Positions 31,472-40,808 of a stretch of DNA of 64,000 bases are shown one piece after another. The translations under genes and the position numbers were made by a program. Positions within the stretch are counted from its first letter, which is position 1. Each line of letters opens with the position of its first letter. The stretch comes from Mesorhizobium sp. NBSH29 (GTDB lineage: Bacteria; Pseudomonadota; Alphaproteobacteria; Rhizobiales; Rhizobiaceae). The DNA lies in NCBI RefSeq assembly GCF_015500055.1, contig NZ_CP045492.1, forward strand, positions 2,180,501-2,244,500. The letters are read 5' to 3'. The notes beneath the pieces are model-generated. The model was not told the origin of the DNA. It saw nothing but the letters and a program-made list of their open reading frames with translations, and did not search any database.

Positions 31472-32031
31472 CAGTTTCTATCAACGCTGACACAGCTCCC
31501 TTCGAAGTCGCGCTCAAAAATCTTGAAAAGCTCTCGCAGGGGTTTGGCGCGCAGCTGACAAGCGCGCTGAAGGGCGCGGTGGTGAGTGGCCGCGACCTCG
31601 ACGATGTGCTGCGCCGCGTTGCCATGAACCTCGCCGGCATGGCGCTGAGCCAAGGCATGCAGCCGCTGCAATCGCTGACGGGTTCGGTGCTGTCGAAAAT
31701 CATGGGCGGCCTCTCGGGCATTTTGCCCTTTGCCAAGGGCGGCGTTCCGGGTTCCGTGGTGCCTTTTGCCTCTGGCGGCGTGGTCTCGGCGCCAAGCTAC
31801 TTTCCGATGGGAAAAAATGTCGGACTGATGGGCGAGGCCGGCGCCGAGGCGATCTTGCCGCTTCAACGCTCTGCTGACGGACGTCTCGGTGTCGCCTCGT
31901 CCGGCGGTGGGGGCGGTGTCAATGTCGTGTTCAACGTGACCGCGCAGGACGCCGCTTCCTTCCGCAAATCCGAAGCCCAGATCACCGGCATGCTGGCCCG
32001 CGCCGTTTCGCGTGGCTCACGCACGCTTTAA
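31456..32031 (+). CDS. GTA tape measure protein, short (g11)
   Basis: A 191-residue tail length-determining protein, short like other GTA tape measures. The N-terminal VSINADTAPFEVALKNLEKLSQGFGAQL is followed by a glycine/alanine-rich hydrophobic region and GLMGEAGAEAILPLQRSADGRLGVAS, a segment typical of tape-measure C-termini. It starts with TTG, seven bases after AAGGAG. Tail length scales with this protein, so a short tail is expected. Confidence 0.88.
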   Translation: MAEDVTVSINADTAPFEVALKNLEKLSQGFGAQLTSALKGAVVSGRDLDDVLRRVAMNLAGMALSQGMQPLQSLTGSVLSKIMGGLSGILPFAKGGVPGSVVPFASGGVVSAPSYFPMGKNVGLMGEAGAEAILPLQRSADGRLGVASSGGGGGVNVVFNVTAQDAASFRKSEAQITGMLARAVSRGSRTL

Positions 32032-32058
32032 GCCGACGCGACAACCCAGGGACAAAAG

Positions 32059-32709
32059 ATGCCCGACCTTGCAAGCTTTCATGATGTGCTGTTTCCGTCC
32101 CCGATTTCTTTTGGCGCGACCGGTGGCCCGGAGCGGCGCAACGAAATCGTCCAGATGACATCCGGGCGAGAGCGCCGCAATTCCCGCTTTGCCCATTCGC
32201 GCAGGCATTACGATGCCGGAACCGGCGTGCGCTCGCTGGAGGACCTCTATGATGTGCTGGCCTTCTTCGAGGCACGGCGTGGCTCGCTGCACGGCTTTCG
32301 CTTTCGTGATCCGTTTGACAGCAAATCGTGCCGGCCGGCCGATGCGATTTCGTTCACCGATCAATCCATCGGTACCGGCAACGGGACCACGCAGCGCTTT
32401 GCGCTTGCAAAAACCTATGGCAGTGGCGCCGACGCTTATGCACGCGCCATCGTAAAGCCGGTGGCAGGAAGCGTGCGGGTGGCGGTTAACGGAGTTGAAC
32501 GCAGCACGCCCTCAGGTTTTACGCTGGATGCGACGACAGGCGAGATTGTCTTTCCCGGCGGGCAAATCCCGGCATCGGGCACTGCAATCACCGCAGGTTT
32601 CCAGTTCGACGTTCCGGTGCGTTTTGACACCGAGCGCATCGAGATCAGCCTCAGCGCCTTCAAGGCCGGGCAGATCCCCTCCATTCCGCTCGTTGAGGTG
32701 ACGCCATGA
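32059..32709 (+). CDS. GTA distal tail protein, DUF2460 family (g12)
   Basis: A 216-residue DUF2460/TIGR02217 protein: FHDVLFPSPISFGATGGPERRNEIVQM, SGRERRNSRFAHSRRHYDAGTGVRSL, LHGFRFRDPFDSKSC, and a C-terminal PVRFDTERIEISL. It forms the ring joining tube and tail tip. Stop overlaps g13 by four bases. Confidence 0.93.
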   Translation: MPDLASFHDVLFPSPISFGATGGPERRNEIVQMTSGRERRNSRFAHSRRHYDAGTGVRSLEDLYDVLAFFEARRGSLHGFRFRDPFDSKSCRPADAISFTDQSIGTGNGTTQRFALAKTYGSGADAYARAIVKPVAGSVRVAVNGVERSTPSGFTLDATTGEIVFPGGQIPASGTAITAGFQFDVPVRFDTERIEISLSAFKAGQIPSIPLVEVTP

Positions 32710-33590
32710 CGACCTATCCGGCGGCCCTTGCAGCACACCTCCGGGGCAATGCGACGACCCTGTGCCACTGCTGGAAGCTGATCCGTAAGGATGGCGCGGT
32801 GACTGGTTTCACCGACCATGACCGGCCATTGGCATTGGACGGTGTGACCTTCGAGCCGGAATCAGGCTTCAGCGCCAGCGAAGCGCGCGACACGCTGGGT
32901 CTGGCGACCGATACTGTCGATGTGGAGGGCGCGCTGTCCTCCGTCCGCATCCGGGAAGAAGACATCAGCGCCGGCCGCTATGACGGCGCTACCGTGGAAA
33001 CGCTACTGGTCAACTGGAAGGATGTTTCCCAGTTTGCCCGACTGCGCAAGGCCACCATCGGCCGCATCACCCGCAGCGACGGGCGCTTCGTGGCCGAACT
33101 GGAAAGCCTGTCGCACAAGCTCGATCATGTTCAGGGCCAATACGTGCGCCGCGACTGCGATGCGGAACTGGGTGATGCCCGCTGTAAAATCTGGACCGGC
33201 GCACCGGGGCTTTCCGGGACGGGCGCAGTGGTGGCATACAGAGGCGGCGGTGCCGTTGCCGTCTCCGGGCTTGGCACTTTTGCGCCCGGCTGGTTCGCCC
33301 ACGGCGTGCTGACCTGGACCAGCGGCGCCAATACGGGCCGCTCTGTGCGCATCCTCGGTCATTCCGGCGGCGGCGAAATCACGCTGAGCCTTTGGCAGGA
33401 CGGCTCCGATCCCGTGGCCGGCAACCAGTTCTCGCTGGTCGCTGGTTGTGACAAGAGCTTTGCCACCTGCAAGGCAAAGTTCGGCAACCCACATAATTTT
33501 CAGGGCTTTCCTCACCTGCCGGGCAATGATGCCGGCTATGCCTATGTCACCGAAGGCGGCCAGTTCGATGGCGGTCCGCTGGTTCCATGA
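32706..33590 (+). CDS. GTA hub protein, BR0599/DUF2163 family (g13)
   Basis: A 294-residue BR0599/TIGR02218-type baseplate hub protein. CHCWKLIRKDGAVTGFTDHDRPL and VDVEGALSSVRIREEDI mark the N-terminal domain; the C-terminus holds cysteines (RRDCDAELGDARCKIW, GCDKSFATCKAKFGNPHNFQGFP) that bind an Fe-S cluster in the RcGTA counterpart. Intact and coupled to g12 and g14. Confidence 0.93.
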   Translation: MTTYPAALAAHLRGNATTLCHCWKLIRKDGAVTGFTDHDRPLALDGVTFEPESGFSASEARDTLGLATDTVDVEGALSSVRIREEDISAGRYDGATVETLLVNWKDVSQFARLRKATIGRITRSDGRFVAELESLSHKLDHVQGQYVRRDCDAELGDARCKIWTGAPGLSGTGAVVAYRGGGAVAVSGLGTFAPGWFAHGVLTWTSGANTGRSVRILGHSGGGEITLSLWQDGSDPVAGNQFSLVAGCDKSFATCKAKFGNPHNFQGFPHLPGNDAGYAYVTEGGQFDGGPLVP

Positions 33591-34033
33591 AAGACATTCG
33601 AGCAAAAATTCTGGCCGAGGCTGAGCGCTGGCTCGGCACGCCCTACCGCAATCAGGGCTACCGGCGCGGCGTCGGCTGCGATTGCCTCGGCCTGATCCGG
33701 GGCATCTGGACGTCTGTCTACGGCACCGAGCCTGACCGTCCGCCGCCCTATTCGGGCGATTGGGCCGAAGCCGGCGGCAAGGATGTCCTGCTTGCAGCCG
33801 CGCGCCGCCATTGTGCCGAAGTGCCGGTGGCAGAGGCCCGACCCGGTGACCTGATACTGTTTCGCTGGCGCCCACATCTGCCAGCCAAGCATGCCGGTAT
33901 TCTGGCACCCGACCAATGCTTCATTCACGCCTATGAAGGCCACGCCGTGCTGGCCTCTGCACTAGTACCGCAATGGCGCCGGCGCATCACAGCAGCCTTT
34001 GCATTTCCCGACATCTCTCTAAAGCCCGAGTAA
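33587..34033 (+). CDS. GTA NlpC/P60 peptidase (g14)
   Basis: A 148-residue cell-wall peptidase. The catalytic cysteine is in GCDCLGLIRGIW and the histidine in KHAGILAPDQCFIHAYEG. In RcGTA this peptidase sits at the tail tip and opens the recipient's peptidoglycan during DNA entry. TIGR02219-like N-terminus: LAEAERWLGTPYRNQG. Overlaps g13. Confidence 0.93.
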   Translation: MKDIRAKILAEAERWLGTPYRNQGYRRGVGCDCLGLIRGIWTSVYGTEPDRPPPYSGDWAEAGGKDVLLAAARRHCAEVPVAEARPGDLILFRWRPHLPAKHAGILAPDQCFIHAYEGHAVLASALVPQWRRRITAAFAFPDISLKPE

Positions 34034-34045
34034 GGACACCAGACA

Positions 34046-37000
34046 ATGGCAACCATCGTCCTGCAGGTAGCGGGTGCATTTCTGGGCAGCTTTCTGGGCC
34101 CCGTCGGCACTGCGATCGGCAGCGCCGCCGGCGCGATGGCCGGCTATACGCTCGACCGCGCGCTGATCAGCTCGACGCAGCGCATCCAGGGTCCGCGCCT
34201 GACCGGCCCGAGACCGTACACGGCAGAAGAAGGCACCGCCCTGCCGCGGCTTTATGGCACCGCGCGGCTTGGCGGTACGCTAATCTGGGCCACCCGCTTT
34301 GAAGAGCAGTCGACGAGCAAGCGTCAGGGTTCCAAGGGCGGGCCGAAGGTGACCGAATACACCTACTTCGCCAATGTTGCCTTTGCCCTGTGTGAAGGTG
34401 AGATCGCCGGTGTGCGCCGCGTCTGGGCCGATGGCAAGGAGCTCGACCGTGAGACTGTCGAGATGCGGGTCTATCGCGGCTCGCAGACGCAAGCCCCAGA
34501 CCCGCTGATCGAGGCGCGGCAGGGTGGCGGAAACGCACCTGCCTATCGCGGCACTGCCTATGTTGTCTTCGAGCGGCTGCCAATCAACGATTACGGCAAC
34601 CGCATCCCGCAGCTGCAGTTCGAGGTGCTGCGTCCGGTCGGCGAACTGGAGCGCGGGGTGAAGGCGGTTTGCCTGATCCCCGGTTCCACCGAGTTCGGCC
34701 TTGCCCCCAATCTGGTGACGCGCGGCACCGGGCGAGGCGACACGACCGCGATGAACCGCAACGTCTTCACCGCCTCAAGCGACCTCGTTGCCTCGCTGGA
34801 CGAGTTGCAGGCACTATGCCCCAACCTTGAACATATCGCGCTGGTAGTCGCCTGGTTCGGCAATGATCTGCGCGCCGGAAATTGCACAGTTAAACCCGGC
34901 GTCACCGACCGCGTGGCAACCGGGCTGTCGCAAACATGGAAGGCGGGCGGCCTTACAAAGGCCGACGCGCCGCTGGTTACCAGCCACAATGGCGGTCCCG
35001 CCTATGGCGGCTCGCCCTCCGACCAGACCGTCATCGACGCGATCACCCATATCCGGAATCGGGGTCTCAAGGTAACACTCTATCCCTTTGTTATGATGGA
35101 CATTCCGGCAGGCAATGGTTTGCCTGATCCCTATAGCGGCGGGGCCCAGGCGCCCTATCCGTGGCGTGGGCGCATCACCTGTTTTCCCGGACCCCAACAA
35201 GGCGGCACGGCCGACAAAACTGCTGCTGGACGCGGCCAGGTCGAAGCGTTTTCAGGCAATGCCATTGCCGCGCATTTTTCCGTTTCCGGCGGAGCAGTCG
35301 TCTTCGGTGGCTCTCCAAGTGACTGGGGTTATCGTCGCATGGTCCTGCATTATGCGCGCCTGGCAGCGCTTGCCGGCGGTGTGGACGCTTTCCTCGTCGG
35401 TTCGGAATTGCGCGGACTGACACGCCTGCGCGACCAGAATAATGGCTTCCCATTTGTCGAGCAATTGGCCTTCCTGGCCGGCCAGGTGCGCACAATCTTG
35501 CCGGCGGCCAAGATTACCTACGGCGCCGACTGGACCGAATATTTCGGCTACCATCCCCCCGACGGAAGCGGCGATGTCTATTTCCATCTCGACGCCCTGT
35601 GGGCACACCCGGCCATTGATGCCATCGGCATCGACAATTACATGCCGCTGTCTGACTGGCGTGACGCCGATTATGCCGGCACAAGCCCGGATGGGTTCTC
35701 AGGCCCCTATGATCCCGCCGGCCTGCGCTCGCAGATCGACCGCGGCGAGGGCTTCGACTGGTACTACGCTTCCGATAGCGCGCGTACGCTGAGGCAGCGC
35801 TCAGCGATCACCGATGGCGCCTACGCAAAGCCATGGGTCTATCGCTACAAGGATCTGCACAATTGGTGGGGCAATAATCACTACCACCGCGTTGGCGGTG
35901 TGCAGGTTGGCGCACCGACTGGCTGGGTGCCGCGCTCCAAGCCGATTTGGTTGACTGAACTGGGCTGTCCGGCGGTCGACAAGGGCCCAAACCAGCCTAA
36001 CGTTTTCCCCGATCCGAAATCGGCGGAAAGTGCCGCTCCCTATTTTTCGAGCGGCGGCCAGTCGGAACTGGCGATGCAGCGCTTTATCGTCACGCATCAG
36101 CGCCACTGGGACCCGGCAAGCACATACTTCGACCCCGCGCGCAACCCGATCTCACCCAACTATGGGGGCCGCATGGTGGATGCCTCTCGGGTCTATCTCT
36201 GGGCCTGGGATGCTCGACCATTCCCGGCCTTTCCGTTGAACGGAACCCTGTGGCGCGACGGTGACAACTGGCGGCTCGGCCACTGGTTGAACGGGCGGCT
36301 GGGAAGCGTCGGCGTCGACAGCCTGATCAACGCCATTCTGGCTGACCACGGTCTGCCACCGGCCAACGTCAACAATGCCGACGGGCTGGTGCAGGGCTAT
36401 GTGGTAACCGATCCGGCCTCGGCCCGCGCCACGCTGGAGCCGTTGCTGGATCTGTTTGGTATTGCTGCGCTGGAAACCGGCAGCGGACTTGTCTTTCGCA
36501 GCGAGGCAGCCCGCAGCAGCGTGCCGGTCACGATGAGCGAACTAATAGTGGAGAAGAACGGGGCGGTGCTTGAGGCGGTGCGGGTACCCGACCATCAGCT
36601 GCCGACCGAGGTGATCCTCGGCTACCGCGATCCGTTCGCCGATTATCAGGCTGGCTCGGCACGACGCAGAGTGCAGGCCACCAGCGGAACCCGTCAGGAG
36701 ACCATCGGCTTTTCCGGCGTGCTGGCGCCGGGTGGCGCGTCGGCCTTGCTCGACGACTGGTTGGCGCGCGCCTGGTCTGGTCGCGAAACCGTGAGCTTTG
36801 CCTTGCCGGCGCCCGATGCGGCAGTGGAACCAGGCACAGTGATCCGGCTGCCGGATGCCGGCAACGCAGCCTATCTGGTAACCCAGATCGAAGACGGTAT
36901 GTTGCGCAAGGTGTCGGCGCGAAAACTGGCTGAGGCCTCGCCGGCTGCAAACCGCTCGGCGCTGCCGCCACCGCCGCCGCCGCGCCCGACCGTGCCCGGA

Positions 37001-37942
37001 AAGCCGCTGGCGTTGTTCCTCGACCTGCCTATGACCCCCGGCGCCGGCGGGCCCCACTGGCAACTCCGGGTGGCAGCATGGAACCGCATCTGGCGCACGC
37101 AGATTGCCTTTGCCTCGCCAGAACAAACAGGCTTCGCCCCGCGCGCAACGATCTCGGCGCCGGCCACGCTCGGCACACTGACAGCGCCGCTGGCCGGCAC
37201 CTTTGCAGGCCGCATCGACCGCAGGAGTGCAGTGGAAGTACACCTTCTCAATGGCGAACTGGCCAGTATCAGCCGGCTGCAGCTGCTCAACGGCGCCAAT
37301 GTCGCCGCCCTTCGCGCCCTGAACGGGCAATGGGAAGTGCTGCAATTCGAAAGTGCCGTCGAGGTGGCGAGCGACCAGTGGCGACTGACCGGCCTGCTGC
37401 GCGGCCAGCTCGGCACGATTGATGCCATGGCGGCGGGCGCTGCAACGAACGCCGACTTCGTGCTGCTCGACGGTGCAGTGCGCGCGGCAGGTCTGACGCC
37501 GTCCGAGTGCGGGCTCACCATCAACTGGCGAGTGGGGCCTTCGGGCTATGATTTTTCCGATACGAATTTTGCCCAGCAGGCGGTGGTTGGTGGTCGCCGC
37601 GCCAGCCTGCCGCTGCCGCCTGCGCATCTGAACGCATCACAGCAGGCAAATGGCGATCTTGCCATTGCTTGGAAACGCCGCGGCCGCATCGACGCCGACA
37701 GCTGGGACGGACTGGACATTCCGCTGGGCGAAGAGGCCGAGAGCTACCGCATCCAACTGACGACCACAGCCGGTGCCAAAAGGCGCACGGTGACTGTGAC
37801 GACCCCGAGCTGGACCTATACCGCGGCAAGCATCGCCGCCGATTTCGGCGCGCTTCCGGCAATTTTCGACATCACCGTTACCCAGCTCAGCGCCGCGACC
37901 GGCTGGGGCCTGCCGGCCACACGGCGCGTGACGATCTCGTAA
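34046..37942 (+). CDS. GTA tail-tip/host-recognition protein with TIM-barrel-like domain (g15)
   Basis: A 1298-residue megatron-like protein. The N-terminus (ATIVLQVAGAFLGSFLGPVGTAIG) is hydrophobic. A GTA TIM-barrel glycoside-hydrolase-like domain covers about residues 435-740 (ITYGADWTEYFGYHPPDGSGDV, IGIDNYMPLSDWRDADYAG, PIWLTELGCPAVDKGPNQP). The putative phage tail domain covers about 790-960, and the rcc01698-like C-terminus follows a PPPPPPRP linker. It is the last of the structural order and has no frame break, suggesting a functional particle. It is expected to bind recipient surface sugars. Confidence 0.95.
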   Translation: MATIVLQVAGAFLGSFLGPVGTAIGSAAGAMAGYTLDRALISSTQRIQGPRLTGPRPYTAEEGTALPRLYGTARLGGTLIWATRFEEQSTSKRQGSKGGPKVTEYTYFANVAFALCEGEIAGVRRVWADGKELDRETVEMRVYRGSQTQAPDPLIEARQGGGNAPAYRGTAYVVFERLPINDYGNRIPQLQFEVLRPVGELERGVKAVCLIPGSTEFGLAPNLVTRGTGRGDTTAMNRNVFTASSDLVASLDELQALCPNLEHIALVVAWFGNDLRAGNCTVKPGVTDRVATGLSQTWKAGGLTKADAPLVTSHNGGPAYGGSPSDQTVIDAITHIRNRGLKVTLYPFVMMDIPAGNGLPDPYSGGAQAPYPWRGRITCFPGPQQGGTADKTAAGRGQVEAFSGNAIAAHFSVSGGAVVFGGSPSDWGYRRMVLHYARLAALAGGVDAFLVGSELRGLTRLRDQNNGFPFVEQLAFLAGQVRTILPAAKITYGADWTEYFGYHPPDGSGDVYFHLDALWAHPAIDAIGIDNYMPLSDWRDADYAGTSPDGFSGPYDPAGLRSQIDRGEGFDWYYASDSARTLRQRSAITDGAYAKPWVYRYKDLHNWWGNNHYHRVGGVQVGAPTGWVPRSKPIWLTELGCPAVDKGPNQPNVFPDPKSAESAAPYFSSGGQSELAMQRFIVTHQRHWDPASTYFDPARNPISPNYGGRMVDASRVYLWAWDARPFPAFPLNGTLWRDGDNWRLGHWLNGRLGSVGVDSLINAILADHGLPPANVNNADGLVQGYVVTDPASARATLEPLLDLFGIAALETGSGLVFRSEAARSSVPVTMSELIVEKNGAVLEAVRVPDHQLPTEVILGYRDPFADYQAGSARRRVQATSGTRQETIGFSGVLAPGGASALLDDWLARAWSGRETVSFALPAPDAAVEPGTVIRLPDAGNAAYLVTQIEDGMLRKVSARKLAEASPAANRSALPPPPPPRPTVPGKPLALFLDLPMTPGAGGPHWQLRVAAWNRIWRTQIAFASPEQTGFAPRATISAPATLGTLTAPLAGTFAGRIDRRSAVEVHLLNGELASISRLQLLNGANVAALRALNGQWEVLQFESAVEVASDQWRLTGLLRGQLGTIDAMAAGAATNADFVLLDGAVRAAGLTPSECGLTINWRVGPSGYDFSDTNFAQQAVVGGRRASLPLPPAHLNASQQANGDLAIAWKRRGRIDADSWDGLDIPLGEEAESYRIQLTTTAGAKRRTVTVTTPSWTYTAASIAADFGALPAIFDITVTQLSAATGWGLPATRRVTIS

Positions 37943-37970
37943 GTCGAACCCATCACTCAAGGAGAATGAA

Positions 37971-38177
37971 ATGGTAGACACCAAACCCTGGTACCTGTCG
38001 CGGACCATCTGGGCCTCGCTTGTGACAGTTTCCATCGCCAGTGCTAGCTTGCTTGGGCTGCCGGTGACACATCTCGACGGCGCCAGCCTTACCGACACGC
38101 TTTTGCAGGCCGCTGCCGCAATCTCCGGCCTCATCGCTGTCTTCGGCCGCCTGTCTGCGGTGAGCAGGATCGGGTGA
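37971..38177 (+). CDS. Small membrane protein downstream of the GTA tail genes
   Basis: A 68-residue protein with two hydrophobic segments (about residues 14-28 and 42-60), a GGAGA ribosome site and a tight position 28 bases after g15. The size and two-helix layout resemble holin-like or phage hypothetical proteins (VDTKPWYLSRTIWAS). It could help particle release, but no endolysin accompanies it here, so this is inference. Confidence 0.7.
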   Translation: MVDTKPWYLSRTIWASLVTVSIASASLLGLPVTHLDGASLTDTLLQAAAAISGLIAVFGRLSAVSRIG

Positions 38178-38261
38178 GGGACGAGGCCGCGAGGGTGTGC
38201 ACTCGTGTCATGCCGAGACACGTTCATTTCACGTTCAGCACCGTTCGGGTACAAGCGGGTC

Positions 38262-38561
38262 ATGAAAGGAATTTGCCCCGTGTTCCAGACCCTGAGCGCC
38301 TCCCTGTTTGCCCTGACATTGCTTGCATCGCAGGCTGGTGCAGCGCCATTTATGCCGATCGAAGATAGGGCGCCGATACTGCTTGTTCAAAGCGATTGTT
38401 TTGCAGTCGGCGAACAGATCGCCGCGCAAAACGGCGGTACACTCGCCAAGGCCGCGCCCTCCACTGATGGCGGGCAGCCGGTCTGCGTCGTGGTCGTGCT
38501 CATACCTGGCAAGGAAGGCGAACGCCCCCGCCGTGTTGAGATGGTGGTACCACAGGGATAA
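38262..38561 (+). CDS. Small periplasmic protein, FeuN-like regulator candidate
   Basis: A 99-residue secreted protein: signal peptide residues 1-27 (LFALTLLASQAGA), then a short domain with two cysteines (SDCFAVGEQIAAQNGG, QPVCVVVVLIPG). It lies directly upstream of a FeuP/FeuQ-like pair. In Sinorhizobium meliloti a small periplasmic protein in this place, FeuN, restrains the kinase FeuQ. Position and type match; identity by sequence is not proven. A possible 5-bp hairpin with a U-run follows. Confidence 0.65.
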   Translation: MKGICPVFQTLSASLFALTLLASQAGAAPFMPIEDRAPILLVQSDCFAVGEQIAAQNGGTLAKAAPSTDGGQPVCVVVVLIPGKEGERPRRVEMVVPQG

Positions 38562-38562
38562 A

Positions 38563-38587
38563 GCGCTGTTTTACCCAAGCGCCTTTT
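38563..38587 (+). terminator. Weak hairpin between feuN-like and feuP genes
   Basis: GCGCT (38563-38567) pairs with AGCGC (38578-38582) and is followed by CTTTT. With only five base pairs it is at most a partial terminator; it could keep the small gene's level above that of the two-component genes. Confidence 0.3.
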
Positions 38588-38634
38588 CGCCTATACCTGA
38601 CCGTCTGATCGCTCCAGCACGGTGACGTGATTCC

Positions 38635-39300
38635 ATGCGCATACTCGTTGTCGAAGATGACAAGGACCTGAACCGCCAGATTTCCGACGCTCTTGTCGGG
38701 GCAGGCTATGTCGTCGACCGCGCCTATGACGGTGAGGAGGGGCATTTTTTGGGCGATACCGAGCCCTATGATGCGGTGGTGCTTGATATTGGCCTGCCGC
38801 AGATGGATGGCATCAGCGTCGTCGAGCGCTGGCGTCGCAACGACCGCAAGATGCCGGTACTCATCCTCACCGCCCGTGATCGCTGGAGCGACAAGGTGTC
38901 TGGCATCGACGCCGGTGCCGATGATTATGTGACAAAACCTTTCCATATTGAGGAAGTGTTGGCGCGCCTGCGCGCGCTAATCCGGCGCGCTGCCGGTCAC
39001 GCCTCGTCCGAACTCACCTGCGGCCCACTCCGGCTTGATACCAAAGCATCAAAGGCCGATGTCGACGGCGTACCGCTGAAACTGACATCGCATGAATTCC
39101 GCCTGCTGGCCTATCTGATGCATCACATGGGCGAGGTGGTCTCGCGCACCGAGCTGGTTGAGCATCTCTACGACCAGGATTTTGACCGCGACTCCAACAC
39201 CATCGAGGTCTTTGTCGGACGCCTGCGCAAGAAGATGGGCATCGACATGATCGAGACCGTGCGCGGCATGGGGTATCGCATGCGCGAGCCCGAGGCGTGA
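38635..39300 (+). CDS. feuP: OmpR/PhoP-type response regulator, FeuP-like
   Basis: A 221-residue response regulator. Receiver: acidic D8/D9 pair, phospho-acceptor D51 (VVLDIGLPQMDG), T/K switch residues (LTARD, VTKPFH). The C-terminal winged helix has LTSHEFRLLAYLMHHMGEVVSRTELVEHLYDQ and VFVGRLRKKMG. The neighbours are the small periplasmic protein upstream and the kinase overlapping downstream, then cytochrome c genes: the rhizobial feuP-feuQ-ccm layout. In S. meliloti FeuP controls cyclic glucan export (ndvA) and osmoadaptation. Confidence 0.88.
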   Translation: MRILVVEDDKDLNRQISDALVGAGYVVDRAYDGEEGHFLGDTEPYDAVVLDIGLPQMDGISVVERWRRNDRKMPVLILTARDRWSDKVSGIDAGADDYVTKPFHIEEVLARLRALIRRAAGHASSELTCGPLRLDTKASKADVDGVPLKLTSHEFRLLAYLMHHMGEVVSRTELVEHLYDQDFDRDSNTIEVFVGRLRKKMGIDMIETVRGMGYRMREPEA

Positions 39301-40709
39301 CAGGCAACCTGGCGCCGGTCCCGCTCGAGCGGGTAAGGCGAGGCATCACGCTGGTTCCCCGGTCGCTGTCGCTGCGCATCATCGCGCTGTCGACGATCTG
39401 GGCGATTGTCGCGCTGATCATCATCTCGACCATCATTTCAACGCTTTACCGGCAGGCCAACGAACGCGGCTTCAACAGCCTGTTATCGGCTCACCTGTTC
39501 AACCTCATAAGCACCGTCAGCGTCTCGCAGAGCGGCGCACTTGCCGGCAGCGTGGATCTCGGCGATCTGCGCTTTTCGGAACCAGAATCTGGATGGTACT
39601 GGTCGGTCGAGCCCGTGTCCGGCGGCCTGACGGGGCGCCTGCGATCGCTGTCAATGACCGACGTCATCCCCTCGCCGGAACCTTCCATTGTCCCCTTCGA
39701 TTATGAGTTTCGTAGAACCTACAAGGCCGACGGTCTCGATGGCGAGGAGCTGCAGGTCTTGGAAAGCGAATTTGTGCTTGATGCGAGCAACCGCGTCGCG
39801 CGCTTCCGCGTCATGGGCAACCGCACCGAGATGGAAAGTGAAATCCGCACCTTCGTCAGTCGGTTGTTCGGCTATCTTGCTCTTTTTGGCGTCGGCATGA
39901 TCGCCATCAATGCGATTGCCATTATGCTGGGCCTGCGGCCACTGGCGCGCGTTCGCGAGGCGCTGGCAAATGTGCGTGAGGGCACCGCCGCCCGGCTCGC
40001 CGGAACCTTTCCCGCCGAAATTCAGCCATTGGCGGATGAAACCAACGCATTGATTGAAAACAACAAGCGCATTGTAGAGCGCGCCCGCACACAGGTGGGC
40101 AACCTTGCCCATTCGCTGAAGACACCGCTGGCTGTCCTGCTCAACGAGAGCCGCATAATGGGGGGTGAAAAGGGCAGGCTGATCGAAGCGCAGGCTTCGG
40201 CCATGCAGCAACAGCTCGATTATTATCTCCAGCGCGCCCGCATCGCTGCCCAGCGCGACAGCGTTGTCTACCGCACGCCACTGGCGCAATCGCTTGCCCG
40301 AATGGTCCGGGTTATGGAAAAGCTCAACCCGGAAGCCCGCATCACGCTCGCCCTACCACTGGACGATATCCTGTTTGCCGGCGAGCGCGAGGATTTTGAA
40401 GAGATCGTCGGCAATCTGCTGGAAAACGCGATGAAATGGGGACGCCGGCAGGTTGACGTGTCGTTGCACCCCATCCAAGGCGCCGGCAGTTTTGAGCTGT
40501 CGATAGAAGATGATGGTCCCGGCATCCCCGAAGACAAAGCCCGGGAGGCTCTCAAACGCGGACGCCGGCTGGACGAAACCAAGCCTGGAACCGGCCTTGG
40601 TTTGGCGATTGTGTCCGACCTGATTGGCGAATATGGCGGAAAATTATCGCTCGAACGCTCGACATTGGGCGGATTGAAAGCGAGTGTCCAATTGCCCACG
40701 GCACCGTGA
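39297..40709 (+). CDS. feuQ: Sensor histidine kinase, FeuQ-like
   Basis: A 470-residue membrane kinase. Transmembrane helices at about 22-46 and 192-214 enclose a periplasmic sensor region. A HAMP-like linker follows, then the H-box at H272 (LAHSLKTPLAVLLNESR) and the ATP domain with NLLENAMKWGRRQV, DDGPGIPED and GTGLGLAIVSDLIGEYGG. GTG start overlaps the feuP stop. The H-box HSLKTPL is as in PhoQ-like kinases. The periplasmic domain is where a FeuN-like protein would act. Confidence 0.87.
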   Translation: MTGNLAPVPLERVRRGITLVPRSLSLRIIALSTIWAIVALIIISTIISTLYRQANERGFNSLLSAHLFNLISTVSVSQSGALAGSVDLGDLRFSEPESGWYWSVEPVSGGLTGRLRSLSMTDVIPSPEPSIVPFDYEFRRTYKADGLDGEELQVLESEFVLDASNRVARFRVMGNRTEMESEIRTFVSRLFGYLALFGVGMIAINAIAIMLGLRPLARVREALANVREGTAARLAGTFPAEIQPLADETNALIENNKRIVERARTQVGNLAHSLKTPLAVLLNESRIMGGEKGRLIEAQASAMQQQLDYYLQRARIAAQRDSVVYRTPLAQSLARMVRVMEKLNPEARITLALPLDDILFAGEREDFEEIVGNLLENAMKWGRRQVDVSLHPIQGAGSFELSIEDDGPGIPEDKAREALKRGRRLDETKPGTGLGLAIVSDLIGEYGGKLSLERSTLGGLKASVQLPTAP

Positions 40710-40808
40710 TTTGCACGAGACCTTAAATCAGCCCAATTTCAGCCCATCAGGGAACCTATACGGATGCCAAGGAATTTCTCGGCCGCAAATGTTCATACCG
40801 GTAGACCA

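Noticed and set aside
22015-38177. Intact prophage
   Set aside because: No integrase, repressor, replication or lysis module and no attachment-site duplication was seen; gene order is that of a GTA.
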